This document shows, piece by piece, positions 22,784 through 30,999 of a stretch of 37,253 nt of DNA. A program made the position numbers and the translations under genes. Within the stretch, counting starts at the first letter, position 1; every line of letters begins with the position of its first letter. The DNA is from Trichococcus ilyis (GTDB lineage: Bacteria; Bacillota; Bacilli; Lactobacillales; Aerococcaceae): assembly GCF_900109135.1 (NCBI RefSeq), contig NZ_FNYT01000030.1:1-37253 (forward strand). Reading direction: 5' to 3'. The notes below the pieces were generated by a model. That model worked only from the letters and a program-made list of their open reading frames with translations, searched no databases and was not told where the DNA came from.

Positions 22784-23341
22784 ATGAAATATGGCTACGC
22801 ACGGGTGAGTACCCGCCAACAAGATCTGGAAGGACAGCTGCGTCAACTCGAGGAGGAACGCTGCGACCGGGTCTACTTCGAGAAAATTACCGGGACAAAA
22901 AGTGATCGTCCCGAATTCCAAAAACTCCTTCAGGAAATTGAGACAGGGGATACTTTGGTTGTGACGAAGCTGGACCGCTTCGCTCGCAGCACACAAGACG
23001 CATTGAACACAATCAAGCTCTTATTTGAGAAGGGTGTGCGGATCAATGTGCTGAATTTAGGAATTATCGAAAATACGTCCACTGGAAGATTGATCTTCAC
23101 GATTTTCAGCGCTTTTGCGGATTTTGAGAGGGATCTGATTGTGGAACGTACGCAGGAAGGGAAAGAACTTGCCAAACTGAAACCCGATTTCCGGGAAGGA
23201 CGACCAAAGAAATTCAATCAGCAACAAATCAATCTGGCCATGAATCTATTGAAGAATCATTCCTACAAAGAGGTAGAGAAAATGACCGGAATCAGCAAGA
23301 GTACTTTGACCCGCCACAAGAGGGCTACCTTGGTCCAGTAG
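22784..23341 (+). CDS. Serine recombinase (resolvase/invertase family)
   Basis: A 185-residue site-specific recombinase of normal Tn3-resolvase length. It has the catalytic S9 in [13 protein letters not shown], the arginine cluster [11 protein letters not shown], the E-helix region ([27 protein letters not shown]) and a C-terminal helix-turn-helix ([21 protein letters not shown]). All expected active-site residues are visible, so it looks functional. The start is at 22784; the longer frame upstream lacks a ribosome-binding site and overlaps the putative res site. No partner transposase is present, so it may be the remaining part of a Tn3-like element or plasmid resolution system that carried mer. 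Confidence 0.92.
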   Translation: MKYGYARVSTRQQDLEGQLRQLEEERCDRVYFEKITGTKSDRPEFQKLLQEIETGDTLVVTKLDRFARSTQDALNTIKLLFEKGVRINVLNLGIIENTSTGRLIFTIFSAFADFERDLIVERTQEGKELAKLKPDFREGRPKKFNQQQINLAMNLLKNHSYKEVEKMTGISKSTLTRHKRATLVQ

Positions 23342-23669
23342 TGTATCCTTCATTACCGGATTATTATAACTAAGCTAAACAGTGAAGCATTTATTTATCA
23401 AGGTTTCAACGCTCTACTGGTGGATGCCCTCTGACTATCCAAAAAGATGCGGGGGAAAATGGGAGGTAGAGCACAAACAGGATGCGCTTCAAAAGGGTGG
23501 CAACTAAAAAATTAGAATAGAAAAATAAATAAAACTGCCCTAAACCCAGTATGATTCATTTCTGGTTTTAGGGCAGTTTTTTCTGGCTAAATATTTTGAA
23601 TTGGAGAAATCGAGATTAATCTTATTTTAAGTAAATTCTGCAGCATCATACTGTAAGTTACTATATTGT
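23342..23669. other. Intergenic region with terminator at 23531-23584
   Basis: About 330 bases between convergent genes. No gene is supported. A strong hairpin (AAAACTGCCCTAAA.CCAG with CTGG.TTTAGGGCAGTTTT) carries A-rich and T-rich flanks, and can end both the recombinase and the minus-strand kinase transcripts. Bases 23400-23500 resemble decayed coding sequence but could not be assigned. Confidence 0.7.
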
Positions 23670-24647
23670 TTATCCTATTGCTTTTGTGGGTTCAAATTTA
23701 TACTGTTTCACTTGGATTTGATTCATAAATAGTTCTACATCGTGTTTATTGATTACCCCCACTTCAGCATGCTGAGCATTGGACATGCCGCAGGCCATTG
23801 CGTACTTCAGGGTGTCTTCAATTGAATATTTTTGTTCTAGTGCATAAGCAAATCCACCTACCGTTGCGTCTCCGGAACCTGTAGGATTTATAATGTCGAT
23901 CGTAGGTATCTCAACATTATAACAGACGTCTCCTGCTTTGAACAAAGCTCCTTCCGCGCCGCATGAGACCATGATGTAATCAATGTCATTGAAAAGAGGA
24001 TGGGACATTTCATGTATAGCTACTTCCTTTGATGGAATTGATTTTCCGATCAATTCACTCAATTCATGGATATTCGGTTTGATGAATGTAGGTTTGTACT
24101 CGTCGCTTTCCAATAGCGATAATAACTGCTCCCCAGAAATATCCATTAAAACGGGTATCTCGTTGCTGATTTCAGTTCGGATATATTTAAGGAGATCCTT
24201 GTACAAGTGTTTGTTATTGGAATTGACGGAGCCATTGATAGTTATGACAGATGCATTTTCTTTATTTAGTTTCTCTTTGATTTCATTCATTAAGTGGAAT
24301 GCTTGTTCATCGCTGACCTCGGGACCGCTTTCAACAATCTCTGTATGAACATTGCCATCATGCATAACCGTGATGGCGCGACGTGTCTCTTCTGAGACTG
24401 GCAGCATCATTAACTCAAATAAATTTTCATCTTTTAAATCTCGCCCTACGATTTGTCCAAGATCCCCCCCGAGGAAACCAGAAATAATGACTTTGGACCC
24501 GGAAAGGGATGCTGCTCTGCCGGCGTTTATCCCTTTCCCTCCAATTGATTTTCTGGGCGTTTGAAAACGATTGACTATGCCAGGGGAAAAGTGATCAATG
24601 AAGTAAGCGTGATCTAGTGAAGGGTTCATCGTTACAGTAATAATCAT
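23670..24647 (-). CDS. PfkB-family sugar-phosphate kinase (1-phosphofructokinase/LacC type)
   Basis: A 325-residue ribokinase-fold kinase. The N-terminal signature is TVTMNPSLDHAYFIDHF, followed by KSIGGKGINAGRAASLSG and the C-terminal PTGSGDATVGGF, whose Asp is the catalytic base. Relatives phosphorylate fructose-1-P or tagatose-6-P to the bisphosphate. Its start overlaps the DeoR stop by 4 bases, so the two are coupled. It diverges from the PTS-aldolase operon and probably converts the imported sugar phosphate to the substrate of the aldolase at 28283. The exact sugar cannot be read from sequence. Confidence 0.9.
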   Translation of the reverse strand: MIITVTMNPSLDHAYFIDHFSPGIVNRFQTPRKSIGGKGINAGRAASLSGSKVIISGFLGGDLGQIVGRDLKDENLFELMMLPVSEETRRAITVMHDGNVHTEIVESGPEVSDEQAFHLMNEIKEKLNKENASVITINGSVNSNNKHLYKDLLKYIRTEISNEIPVLMDISGEQLLSLLESDEYKPTFIKPNIHELSELIGKSIPSKEVAIHEMSHPLFNDIDYIMVSCGAEGALFKAGDVCYNVEIPTIDIINPTGSGDATVGGFAYALEQKYSIEDTLKYAMACGMSNAQHAEVGVINKHDVELFMNQIQVKQYKFEPTKAIG

Positions 24648-25405
24648 TTTGCATGCTCCTTTAGAATAGTAGTGTACTGACTATAATGATCAAAGATCTC
24701 TTTAGAAATCTTTTCATCGGTAATCAAGTAATCAAAGTCGTTCAAGTTACAAAAAGTGTAGATATCAGAAACGCCGATTTTTGAACTGTCGGCAACAACA
24801 CATTTGATTTTGGCTTTTGCAAGTGCAGCATTCTGGACAGCCCCTTCGACAAACTGAGCCGTTGTGACATTGTTGTCGATGATACCGTTAGTTGCAGCAA
24901 ATGCGATATCGATATTCAAACTTTCGAAGGATTTAATGGCTACCTCACCAACAAACTCTTCAGTAACAGGGGAGAACTCTCCACCAGTCAAAATAATTCG
25001 ATAATCCGTATGCTCCCGTAAATACATGAAGGCGATTAGACTGTTTGTGATGAAAAAAAGATTTTTCCGATTAATCAATTGAAGTGCATAAAGAATAGTT
25101 GTTCCGGCCCCTACAAAGATGGTGGAATTATCCTGGATGATTTCGTTCATGACTTTCCCTATATATTTTTTTTCATCTATATTTGCATGGATTTTTTCTT
25201 GGGTGCTGAGTTCTTTTCTTTGAGAATCAAGCTTTTCTGCACCGCCATACAATTTTTTGAGTTTGTTTTTCTTTGACAGTTCCGTTACGTCTCGTCGAAT
25301 AGTCATCTCTGAAACCTCTAATGCATCAGCAATTTCTACAATTGTTAGATAAGAATGTTCTTCTAGAAGTTCGAGTATTTTATTTTGTCGTTCTTTTTTC
25401 AACAT
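24644..25405 (-). CDS. DeoR-family sugar operon repressor
   Basis: A 253-residue regulator. An N-terminal helix-turn-helix has the DeoR signature (RQNKILELLEEHSYLTIVEIADALEVSEMTIRRDVTEL), followed by the KLYGGAEKL linker and the sugar-phosphate sensing domain (FVGAGTTILYALQLI, IILTGGEFSP, DIAFAATNGI, VVADSSKIG, ITDE). It is expected to bind repeats in the divergent region and to be released by a phosphorylated sugar intermediate. It is transcribed with the kinase. Confidence 0.93.
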   Translation of the reverse strand: MLKKERQNKILELLEEHSYLTIVEIADALEVSEMTIRRDVTELSKKNKLKKLYGGAEKLDSQRKELSTQEKIHANIDEKKYIGKVMNEIIQDNSTIFVGAGTTILYALQLINRKNLFFITNSLIAFMYLREHTDYRIILTGGEFSPVTEEFVGEVAIKSFESLNIDIAFAATNGIIDNNVTTAQFVEGAVQNAALAKAKIKCVVADSSKIGVSDIYTFCNLNDFDYLITDEKISKEIFDHYSQYTTILKEHAK

Positions 25406-25433
25406 GACAGTTCCTTCTTTCTTAATCCAAAGT

Positions 25434-25446
25434 GTTCTACTTTGTT
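25434..25446 (-). promoter_or_regulatory. Candidate DeoR operator, kinase side
   Basis: Minus-strand AACAAAGTAGAAC lies 29 bases upstream of deoR. The same 13-base motif with one change (AACAAAGTTGAAC) is at 25692-25704 on the plus strand before the PTS genes, giving one copy facing each transcription unit. Confidence 0.5.
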
Positions 25447-25651
25447 CGAACTTTTTGCTTTGACCTAATTATATAGATACTCATCTTCTTTTTCAATAGA
25501 AATATTCGAGTATTTTGAAGAGGTCGAACAAAAAAAGCGCTTCAATTGTGACTCGGTGTTCTTTTTAGACTAAGAAGAACACGAAAACACCAAAAGAATA
25601 ACAAAGTAAAATAAAGTCAATCAGTAATATCGGAAATTCAAAAAGAAACCG

Positions 25652-25681
25652 TTGACAACTTGTTTGAAAGCGGTATATACT
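25652..25681 (+). promoter_or_regulatory. PTS operon promoter with possible cre site
   Basis: TTGACA (25652-25657), 18 bases, TATACT (25676-25681). The spacer contains TGAAAGCGGTATAT, a partial match to the CcpA cre consensus. Another cre-like sequence (minus strand TGAAGCGCTTTTTT) lies at about 25531-25544. Catabolite repression is likely for a PTS operon but rests on partial matches. Confidence 0.6.
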
Positions 25682-25691
25682 AAGCGTGTAA

Positions 25692-25735
25692 AACAAAGTT
25701 GAACTTTATCGAACTGAAGATTAACTTTGTAGAAC
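25692..25735 (+). promoter_or_regulatory. Candidate DeoR operator array
   Basis: Downstream of the -10 lie AACAAAGTTGAAC (25692-25704) and a direct repeat AACTTTATCGAAC (25702-25714) / AACTTTGTAGAAC (25723-25735) with a 21-base period, two helical turns. The placement suits repression by the divergent DeoR protein. Confidence 0.5.
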
Positions 25736-25764
25736 AAAAACGTTCAAATATAAGAGGTGAGATA

Positions 25765-26223
25765 ATGAGCTACAAAGATATGTTTGATGCGAGTTGGGTA
25801 GATTTAAATATTCAAGCCGCTACGGAGGAAGAGGCGTTTGAGTTGGTTGCGGCAAAATTGATGGAAGCGGGAGTGGTAAATGCTGGTTATTTAAAAGGTA
25901 TAACCGAGAGAGAAAGGAATTTTCCAACCGGATTGATAACACAGCACCTGAATATTGCTTTGCCGCATTCTGATCCAGAGTACGTGAACAAACCATTCGT
26001 TTTCGTTGCGCGTCTGACGGATGAGGTTGTCTGTCGGCAAATGGGTGACAGTCAAGAAATGCCTGTCAAAGATCTATTCTTCCTTGGTATCAAGAATGGT
26101 AAGGAGCAAGTAGGGTTGTTGCAAGCTTTCATGAACTTATTTATGGATAAGAAGTTTGTGGATCAGTATAGATCGACTGTATCGACAAAAGATGTATATC
26201 AGTTATTTGTTAATAATATCTAA
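25765..26223 (+). CDS. PTS EIIA, fructose/galactitol type
   Basis: A 152-residue cytoplasmic phosphocarrier. It has the PTS_EIIA_2 fold with the phosphorylated H68 in NIALPHSDPEYV, preceded by GYLKGITERERNFPTGL. It accepts phosphate from HPr and passes it to EIIB. The start at 25765 follows AGAGGTGAG; the longer frame to 25699 covers operator sequence. First gene of the rightward operon. Confidence 0.92.
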   Translation: MSYKDMFDASWVDLNIQAATEEEAFELVAAKLMEAGVVNAGYLKGITERERNFPTGLITQHLNIALPHSDPEYVNKPFVFVARLTDEVVCRQMGDSQEMPVKDLFFLGIKNGKEQVGLLQAFMNLFMDKKFVDQYRSTVSTKDVYQLFVNNI

Positions 26224-26243
26224 TTATATAGGAGGTAATTATT

Positions 26244-26543
26244 ATGAAAAAAAGATTGATTGTGGCGTGTGGTAGTGGGGTAGCAACAAGTCAAACTATT
26301 GCAAGTAAAATTGCAAATATGTTTGAGAATGATGGTATCAGTTATCCTGTTGATGCAGTGGACTATAAATCTATTCAAAATGAGTTACCATCAACAGGCA
26401 TCTATGTTTATGTTGCTCAGCCCGATGAAGATGTCCTAGAAAAAGCGCAAGAACTAGGTGTAGCTGTGTTCCCAGGGATTCCGTTTCTCACTGGAATGGG
26501 TGTAGATAGTATTTATTCGCAGATTTGTGAGTTAGTAAGATAA
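26244..26543 (+). CDS. PTS EIIB, galactitol type
   Basis: A 99-residue EIIB with the phosphorylated C9 in VACGSGVATSQTIASKI, the hallmark of the galactitol (GatB) family. It receives phosphate from EIIA and phosphorylates the sugar brought in by EIIC. AGGAGG lies before the start. It lies 20 bases after EIIA and 44 before EIIC. Confidence 0.94.
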   Translation: MKKRLIVACGSGVATSQTIASKIANMFENDGISYPVDAVDYKSIQNELPSTGIYVYVAQPDEDVLEKAQELGVAVFPGIPFLTGMGVDSIYSQICELVR

Positions 26544-26587
26544 AAAGGTGTTCATAAACTAAGAAATTGGAAAGAAGGTATTTAGAA

Positions 26588-27985
26588 ATGCAGATCTTTC
26601 AAGATGTCATTAACTATATTTTAGGTTTAGGGTCCGCTGTTTTCGTACCGCTCATTATTTTGTTGCTAGGATTACTATCTGGGATGAAGTTTAAAAAGGC
26701 ATTTGTATCGGCGTTGACTTTAGGTATCGCATTCAATGGTATGTCAATGGTTATAGGGTACATGTCCAATGCCGTGAGTCCGGCATCTGAAGCGCTAGCG
26801 ACAAACACAGGAATTAATCTCCCAGCTCTGGATCTAGGTTGGACCGGTGCGGCAAGTATTACTTGGTCTTGGGCGTATGCTTTCGTATTTTTCGCTGTGA
26901 CTATCGGTGTTAACTTTGTGATGCTGATATTGAATTTAACTAAGACACTAAACGTAGACATGTGGAATGTTTGGGGGAAAGCTTTGACGGCCTACCTAGT
27001 TTACTATGTTTCTGGAAGTCTTGTAGCCGGATTTATTACTGCTGCTATTCAAGTAGTGTTGGAATTGAAGTTAGGAGATATGTTCCAAAAACATATACAA
27101 GATTTGACAGGTATACCACTCGTTACCGTAACCCACTTTATGACTTCAGCTGCAGTGTTATTGTTGCCACTTAATATGTTAATGGATAAAATTCCATTCT
27201 TCAACAAACGCGCAGACACAAATGCATTAAAGAAAAAAATTGGTATCTTCTCTGAAAACTCGGTCATGGGCTTCATCATCGGGTTGGGTCTTGGGTTTGC
27301 AGCAGCATATGGAGTTTCTGGTTCTTTGAACTTGGCGGTCCAAGTCGCTACAGCTTTAGCGTTGTTCCCAATGATTTCTAAATTGTTCATGCAGTCTCTC
27401 TCGCCATTGGCTGATGCAATGTCAGAATTTATCAAGAAAAGATTCAAAGATCGTGAAGTATATATCGGACTGGATTGGCCGATTCTTGCAGGCCGATCAG
27501 AAGTATGGGTTACAGCAATTTTGTTAGTTCCTGTTTTTATCGGGTATTCAATCATTTTACCTGGAAATGAAGTGTTGCCGCTAGCGGGAATCATCAACTA
27601 TTCCATTGCTGTAGGTGGATTATTGCTAACTGGTGGTAACTTGGCACGCATGCTTGTTTTAGGTGTCCTTTCAATGCCGATTTATTTGTACAGTGCAACT
27701 TACTTAGCTCCTGTCTTGAGTGGCTTGGCTCAGGAAACGGGTGCCGTTGAAGGGATCAAAGAAGGGCAATTGATTACATGGTCTTCAATCGAAGGTCCCG
27801 AGTTCCGAATTCTTTTTGCAGAGGCTTTTGATAAGAATGTCTTAGCGATTGTAGGATGTGTCGTGTTCCTAGGGTTATTCTTCTTGCTGAATCGATACAT
27901 GAACAATGCGAAAGTTCCGAGTGAGCGTTACGCAGAAGATTCAAAAGTTGCTATTTCTGCGAAGATGCCTACAGACAGAGTCTAG
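26588..27985 (+). CDS. PTS EIIC, galactitol type
   Basis: A 465-residue multispanning permease (about ten or more helices) of the GatC family. It opens QIFQDVINYILGLGSAVFVPLIILLLGL and has the conserved GMSMVIGYM, NLPALDLGWT and SSIEGPEFR segments. It forms the sugar channel with EIIB. GatC relatives import galactitol, D-tagatose, D-arabitol or other polyols and ketoses, so substrate cannot be fixed. The start at 26588 follows AAGG by 9 bases; an ATG 21 bases upstream has no ribosome-binding site. Confidence 0.92.
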   Translation: MQIFQDVINYILGLGSAVFVPLIILLLGLLSGMKFKKAFVSALTLGIAFNGMSMVIGYMSNAVSPASEALATNTGINLPALDLGWTGAASITWSWAYAFVFFAVTIGVNFVMLILNLTKTLNVDMWNVWGKALTAYLVYYVSGSLVAGFITAAIQVVLELKLGDMFQKHIQDLTGIPLVTVTHFMTSAAVLLLPLNMLMDKIPFFNKRADTNALKKKIGIFSENSVMGFIIGLGLGFAAAYGVSGSLNLAVQVATALALFPMISKLFMQSLSPLADAMSEFIKKRFKDREVYIGLDWPILAGRSEVWVTAILLVPVFIGYSIILPGNEVLPLAGIINYSIAVGGLLLTGGNLARMLVLGVLSMPIYLYSATYLAPVLSGLAQETGAVEGIKEGQLITWSSIEGPEFRILFAEAFDKNVLAIVGCVVFLGLFFLLNRYMNNAKVPSERYAEDSKVAISAKMPTDRV

Positions 27986-28004
27986 AATTAGAGGGGGATT
28001 GACC

Positions 28005-28280
28005 GTGCGTCACAAGAAAGAAGAAGTCGAAAAAATGAAATGGATGGGATTACTATTTCTTGCCCTTGCACTATTCCTGATTGCGCTCTCTACGAAAATA
28101 TATGCGCTAAACATCTTTGTGATCGGGTTATCCCTGTATATCTACGACAAAGGGGATCGCATCTTATTTAAAGAGTATAACGAATATCGAAACAGAAAAA
28201 TAGAAGACGTCGAAGTAGTGCGAGAAGCAACCATAACCGCGCTGCAATCAAAAAAATTATTTAAGATGAAGGAGGAATAA
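28005..28280 (+). CDS. Small two-helix membrane protein in PTS operon
   Basis: A 91-residue protein starting at a GTG with a strong AGGGGG ribosome-binding site 7 bases upstream. It has two close membrane helices (about residues 12-29 and 31-48), then a charged cytoplasmic tail (DRILFKEYNEYRNRKIEDVEVVREATI). It lies 19 bases after EIIC and 2 before the aldolase, so it is translated with them. No known family recognised. Its conserved place between permease and aldolase suggests an accessory role for the PTS, but this is inference. Confidence 0.75.
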   Translation: MRHKKEEVEKMKWMGLLFLALALFLIALSTKIYALNIFVIGLSLYIYDKGDRILFKEYNEYRNRKIEDVEVVREATITALQSKKLFKMKEE

Positions 28281-28282
28281 AA

Positions 28283-29035
28283 ATGTCAGACGGACGTATG
28301 ATATTTGAAAGAGAAAGACAAGACATGGCGAATATTATTAAGGTGATTTTCCAGCGTAAGAATACCAACGTAGCAGGTGGCAATTTCTCTTTTAAGACAA
28401 CAGACGAAAATGGGAAAGAATACATTATCATGACACCCACTATGATGTCTGAAGCGTATCTCGGAGAAGTTTCTCCAGCGCAAGTACTTGTCGTTGAGCC
28501 GCATACAAGAAGGATTATTGATGGTGTCGGTAGCCTGACACGAGAAATTAATATGCATGAGGCTGTCTATGATGCTAATCCAGAAATCAAAGCAGTTCTT
28601 CATGCTCATGCCCCAAATGCAATGTTTTGGGCTACAACCGGACTCCCAATGCCTAACTTGACTGAAGCTACACAAAAAGTAGGCCCCGTTCCTGTTATGG
28701 ATTTTGAACCGAACTGCTCAGAAGAACTAGCGGCTTTGACCAGCGGGTATATCAAGATGAATGATTTGCCATTGCCACACATGTTGTTATTGGACAGCCA
28801 TGGAGTACTGATCAACGCGAAGGGTGCAACCGGAAGTGAAGCAATTCATAAGGCCTTGCAGATTCTCGACACAGCTGAATGGAATGCAGAAATCGCCTAT
28901 AAACAAGCTGTGTTCCAAGCGTTAGGCATTACAGATGGGTTCTATTCTAAAGGGAAAAAAGTAGGCACTTTAGAAGAACTGAAAAATAAAGTGTCTATCT
29001 ATAACAAAGCGAAAATCGCTGCTGGCGGAGACTAG
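28283..29035 (+). CDS. Class II aldolase/adducin-family protein
   Basis: A 250-residue zinc-dependent aldolase or epimerase of the FucA/RhaD/AraD superfamily. Metal ligands H107 and H109 (AVLHAHAPNAMFW) and H173 (LLDSHGVL) are present, along with E88 in REINMHEAVY and GGNFSFKT near the N-terminus. Relatives cleave L-fuculose-1-P or rhamnulose-1-P, or epimerise ribulose-5-P. With a PfkB-type kinase and a galactitol-type PTS but no polyol dehydrogenase, it probably splits a ketose (bis)phosphate to dihydroxyacetone phosphate and an aldehyde. The ribosome-binding site is GAAGGAGGAA. Last gene of the operon. Confidence 0.88.
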   Translation: MSDGRMIFERERQDMANIIKVIFQRKNTNVAGGNFSFKTTDENGKEYIIMTPTMMSEAYLGEVSPAQVLVVEPHTRRIIDGVGSLTREINMHEAVYDANPEIKAVLHAHAPNAMFWATTGLPMPNLTEATQKVGPVPVMDFEPNCSEELAALTSGYIKMNDLPLPHMLLLDSHGVLINAKGATGSEAIHKALQILDTAEWNAEIAYKQAVFQALGITDGFYSKGKKVGTLEELKNKVSIYNKAKIAAGGD

Positions 29036-29062
29036 AACTCTACGATAATATAGTAGATTGTA

Positions 29063-29113
29063 TAAAACTGCATGAGACTGAAGGGGTGCCTCTTAGTCTT
29101 ATGCAGTTTTTTT
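29063..29113 (+). terminator. Terminator after the aldolase
   Basis: AAAACTGCAT.AGACT pairs with AGTCT.ATGCAGTTTT, followed by a T-run. Confidence 0.93.
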
Positions 29114-29169
29114 ATGGTTGACAATATCTGATCTGTTTCTGGTCCGAAAAGTGATTAGGATGTATGTGT

Positions 29170-29665
29170 CACCTCCCTCTATCGATCAACGTCTTCATAA
29201 GTTCCAAGTCACGTTTGCTCAACTTTTCCGGGCGGCCGCCAAATCTACCTCGTGCCCGTGCAGCTGCACGGCCGGCTACAGATCGCTCCAGAATTAGATT
29301 TCGTTAAAATTCCGTAAACGCCTCAAACAAGTGGAACATTAATTGGCCAGTCGAACTTGATTTATCCATCGTGATCTTTTCTTGTAAGCTATGAAAGCTA
29401 ACGCCACGATTATTCAAACGATTGACGATCGTAATCAAGTCTCCCATATTCTGCCAAGCCGATCTAATCGCCACACAATGCGTGTATCCCCTGAATGAAA
29501 AAATTCAATCGCTGTTTCTAATCCCGGACGATTAATCTATTCACCACTCGTGTGCCCTGTAATAACTTTCTAACAGCCAAATTTTTCCAGCCTATCTTCC
29601 TGTAAATCCAAATTCTGTATACCGGCAGCAACACGTGTATATCTAATATTCAAAAAATCTCCCAT
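29170..29665 (-). pseudogene. Decayed serine resolvase, minus strand
   Basis: Minus-strand pieces in order: GDFLNIRYTRVAAGIQNLDLQEDRL, then MGDLITIVNRLNNRGVSF, then TMDKSSSTGQLMFHLFEAF, then RNLILERSVAGRAAARARGRFGGRPEKLSKRDLELMKTLID. This is a Tn3-type resolvase with the catalytic Ser codon region altered (RVAAGI where RVSTxx is normal) and several stops and frameshifts. It faces the aldolase and marks the right limit of the accessory DNA before housekeeping genes. Confidence 0.85.
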
Positions 29666-29776
29666 TTTTTATTGTGCCCTAACTTCAGCCATGGCGATTA
29701 ATTGGACATAGAATTTATAACGGGTTTATGGACACGTATTTCAGATCATTTAGAGAAAAATCATGCCAAAATAGCA

Positions 29777-29813
29777 GTGTCCAGAAATGAACCATTTTCT
29801 GGACACTTTAGCA
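29777..29813. repeat. Perfect hairpin in a cluster of TGGACA repeats
   Basis: GTGTCCAGAAA (29777-29787) pairs perfectly with TTTCTGGACAC (29796-29806). Two more TGGACA copies lie at 29703 and 29729. They sit just upstream of the dead resolvase start and may be its old res site; a T-run follows the hairpin, so a terminator is also possible. Confidence 0.5.
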
Positions 29814-29832
29814 TTTTTTTCGATTGTATCCT

Positions 29833-29872
29833 AAAAAAGCGTAACCGGCAGGGATTCTCCGCCGGTTACGCT
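29833..29872 (-). terminator. Terminator of the VOC-family gene
   Basis: A 12-base stem AGCGTAACCGGC/GCCGGTTACGCT with the A-run on the plus-strand left side, i.e. a T-run on the minus strand, 20 bases past the minus-strand stop. Confidence 0.93.
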
Positions 29873-29892
29873 ATAAAATGCTGATTCAATTA

Positions 29893-30741
29893 TTACCCTT
29901 GATGAACGACGGCATGGATTTCAATGCCGCTGTTGTCTTTGAAGATAAGTGTGTTGCCCATTTCTTCAAACGAAACATCTGCGTGAACCAATCGGCCTTT
30001 CAATGCGTCATAGGCAGCATCATCGGCAATCACCCAAGTGAAGTACGCCAAGCCTGGTTGGTTTTCTTCAGCGGGCGGCAAATGTTTTCCAGCCCACGTG
30101 TTCGAGCCGATGTGGTGATGGTAGTTTCCGGCGGCGAAGAATTTGGCTTGTCCAAAGAAGTCGGACTTCAAGGAGATGCCGAGCACATTTTCGTAAAATT
30201 GTTGGGTTTCGACCAGGTCATGAACGGTCAAATGGACGTGTCCCATTATGGAACCGGAAGGGATGCCATCGTAAATTTTGACCATCGCGCCGATTACACC
30301 GTCCGCGTCCATCGCTTCGGTCACGCCTTCGATCTTGCCGTCGGGACGCACATCCCATGCAGAAATCTCTTTGTCGCGGTAGATTTCGATTCCGTTGCCT
30401 TCGGGATCGTTAAGGTAAATGGCTTCGCTGTAGCCGTGGTCACTCGCGCCATCGATAGCGTATTTCTTCGTCAGCAAGTGATAGAGGATGGAGCCCAAAT
30501 CGGCCCGGGTCGGCAAAAGGATGGCCAAATGGAAAAGCCCGGTCGTCCGTTTCCGGTTGGACGGCGTTTGGAGTTGGATCAATTCCACCAAAGGCGTGTT
30601 GTCCGCAGCGACGCCCAATACAACTGATCCTGCTTTTTCTTCCATTACATCCAATCCGATCGCTTCCTGGTAAAACTGCGTCATTTTTTCCAAATCATTC
30701 ACTTTCAAGGCAACTTTGCCCAAATCCCAAAATGCTGTCAT
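29893..30741 (-). CDS. VOC-family dioxygenase/glyoxalase-like protein (CatE type)
   Basis: A 282-residue protein with two vicinal-oxygen-chelate units: residues about 6-120 (LGKVALKVNDLEKMTQFYQEAIGL ... GLFHLAILLPTRADL ... NDPEGNGIEIYRD) and about 165-280 (MGHVHLTVHDLVETQQFYENVLGI ... YHHHIGSNTW ... GIEIHAV). The His and Glu residues at the ends of the beta strands would bind metal. The pattern matches Bacillus CatE/YfiE-like ring-cleaving dioxygenases and glyoxalase relatives; substrate unknown. The start at 30741 follows AAGGGG; the longer frame to 30804 adds a non-coding-like stretch. Confidence 0.88.
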   Translation of the reverse strand: MTAFWDLGKVALKVNDLEKMTQFYQEAIGLDVMEEKAGSVVLGVAADNTPLVELIQLQTPSNRKRTTGLFHLAILLPTRADLGSILYHLLTKKYAIDGASDHGYSEAIYLNDPEGNGIEIYRDKEISAWDVRPDGKIEGVTEAMDADGVIGAMVKIYDGIPSGSIMGHVHLTVHDLVETQQFYENVLGISLKSDFFGQAKFFAAGNYHHHIGSNTWAGKHLPPAEENQPGLAYFTWVIADDAAYDALKGRLVHADVSFEEMGNTLIFKDNSGIEIHAVVHQG

Positions 30742-30999
30742 TTGCTTTTTCCCCTTTTCGATTCTGTTTGATTTATGGTTATTTTCTGGATGGAATAGTA
30801 TCACAAATTTAATTAATACGAATTCGAACTATTCGGCTATGGGTTTACTATAATCCGAAACTTACTTTTTGTCAACAGTTAATGTTTCAACCTTTCGGCA
30901 GGGGTGGATTCCGCCAAAAAGCGGCTGAGGGATGCCTTTCTATTTTCCTGTTTTTCCCTTATAATGGATGGACGAAGCAAAAGTGAAAGAGGGAAATGG
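30742..30999. promoter_or_regulatory. Intergenic region with dnaX promoter element
   Basis: The gap between the divergent VOC gene and dnaX. TATAAT at 30960-30965 is the likely dnaX -10; a good -35 at the right spacing was not seen. A GC-rich stretch at 30890-30930 (GGATTCCGCC...GGCGGA-like pairing with GCGGCT) may fold, but no SRP RNA motif was recognised, although scRNA genes lie near dnaX in some Firmicutes. Confidence 0.5.

Noticed and set aside
29878-30627. Plus-strand ORF of 249 codons opposite the VOC gene
   Set aside because: No ribosome-binding site; the minus strand encodes two clear VOC domains and has a terminator.
30880-30999. SRP (4.5S/scRNA) gene upstream of dnaX
   Set aside because: The GC-rich stretch lacks the conserved GGTGCTGTTT/GNAR tetraloop-type core expected for SRP RNA.
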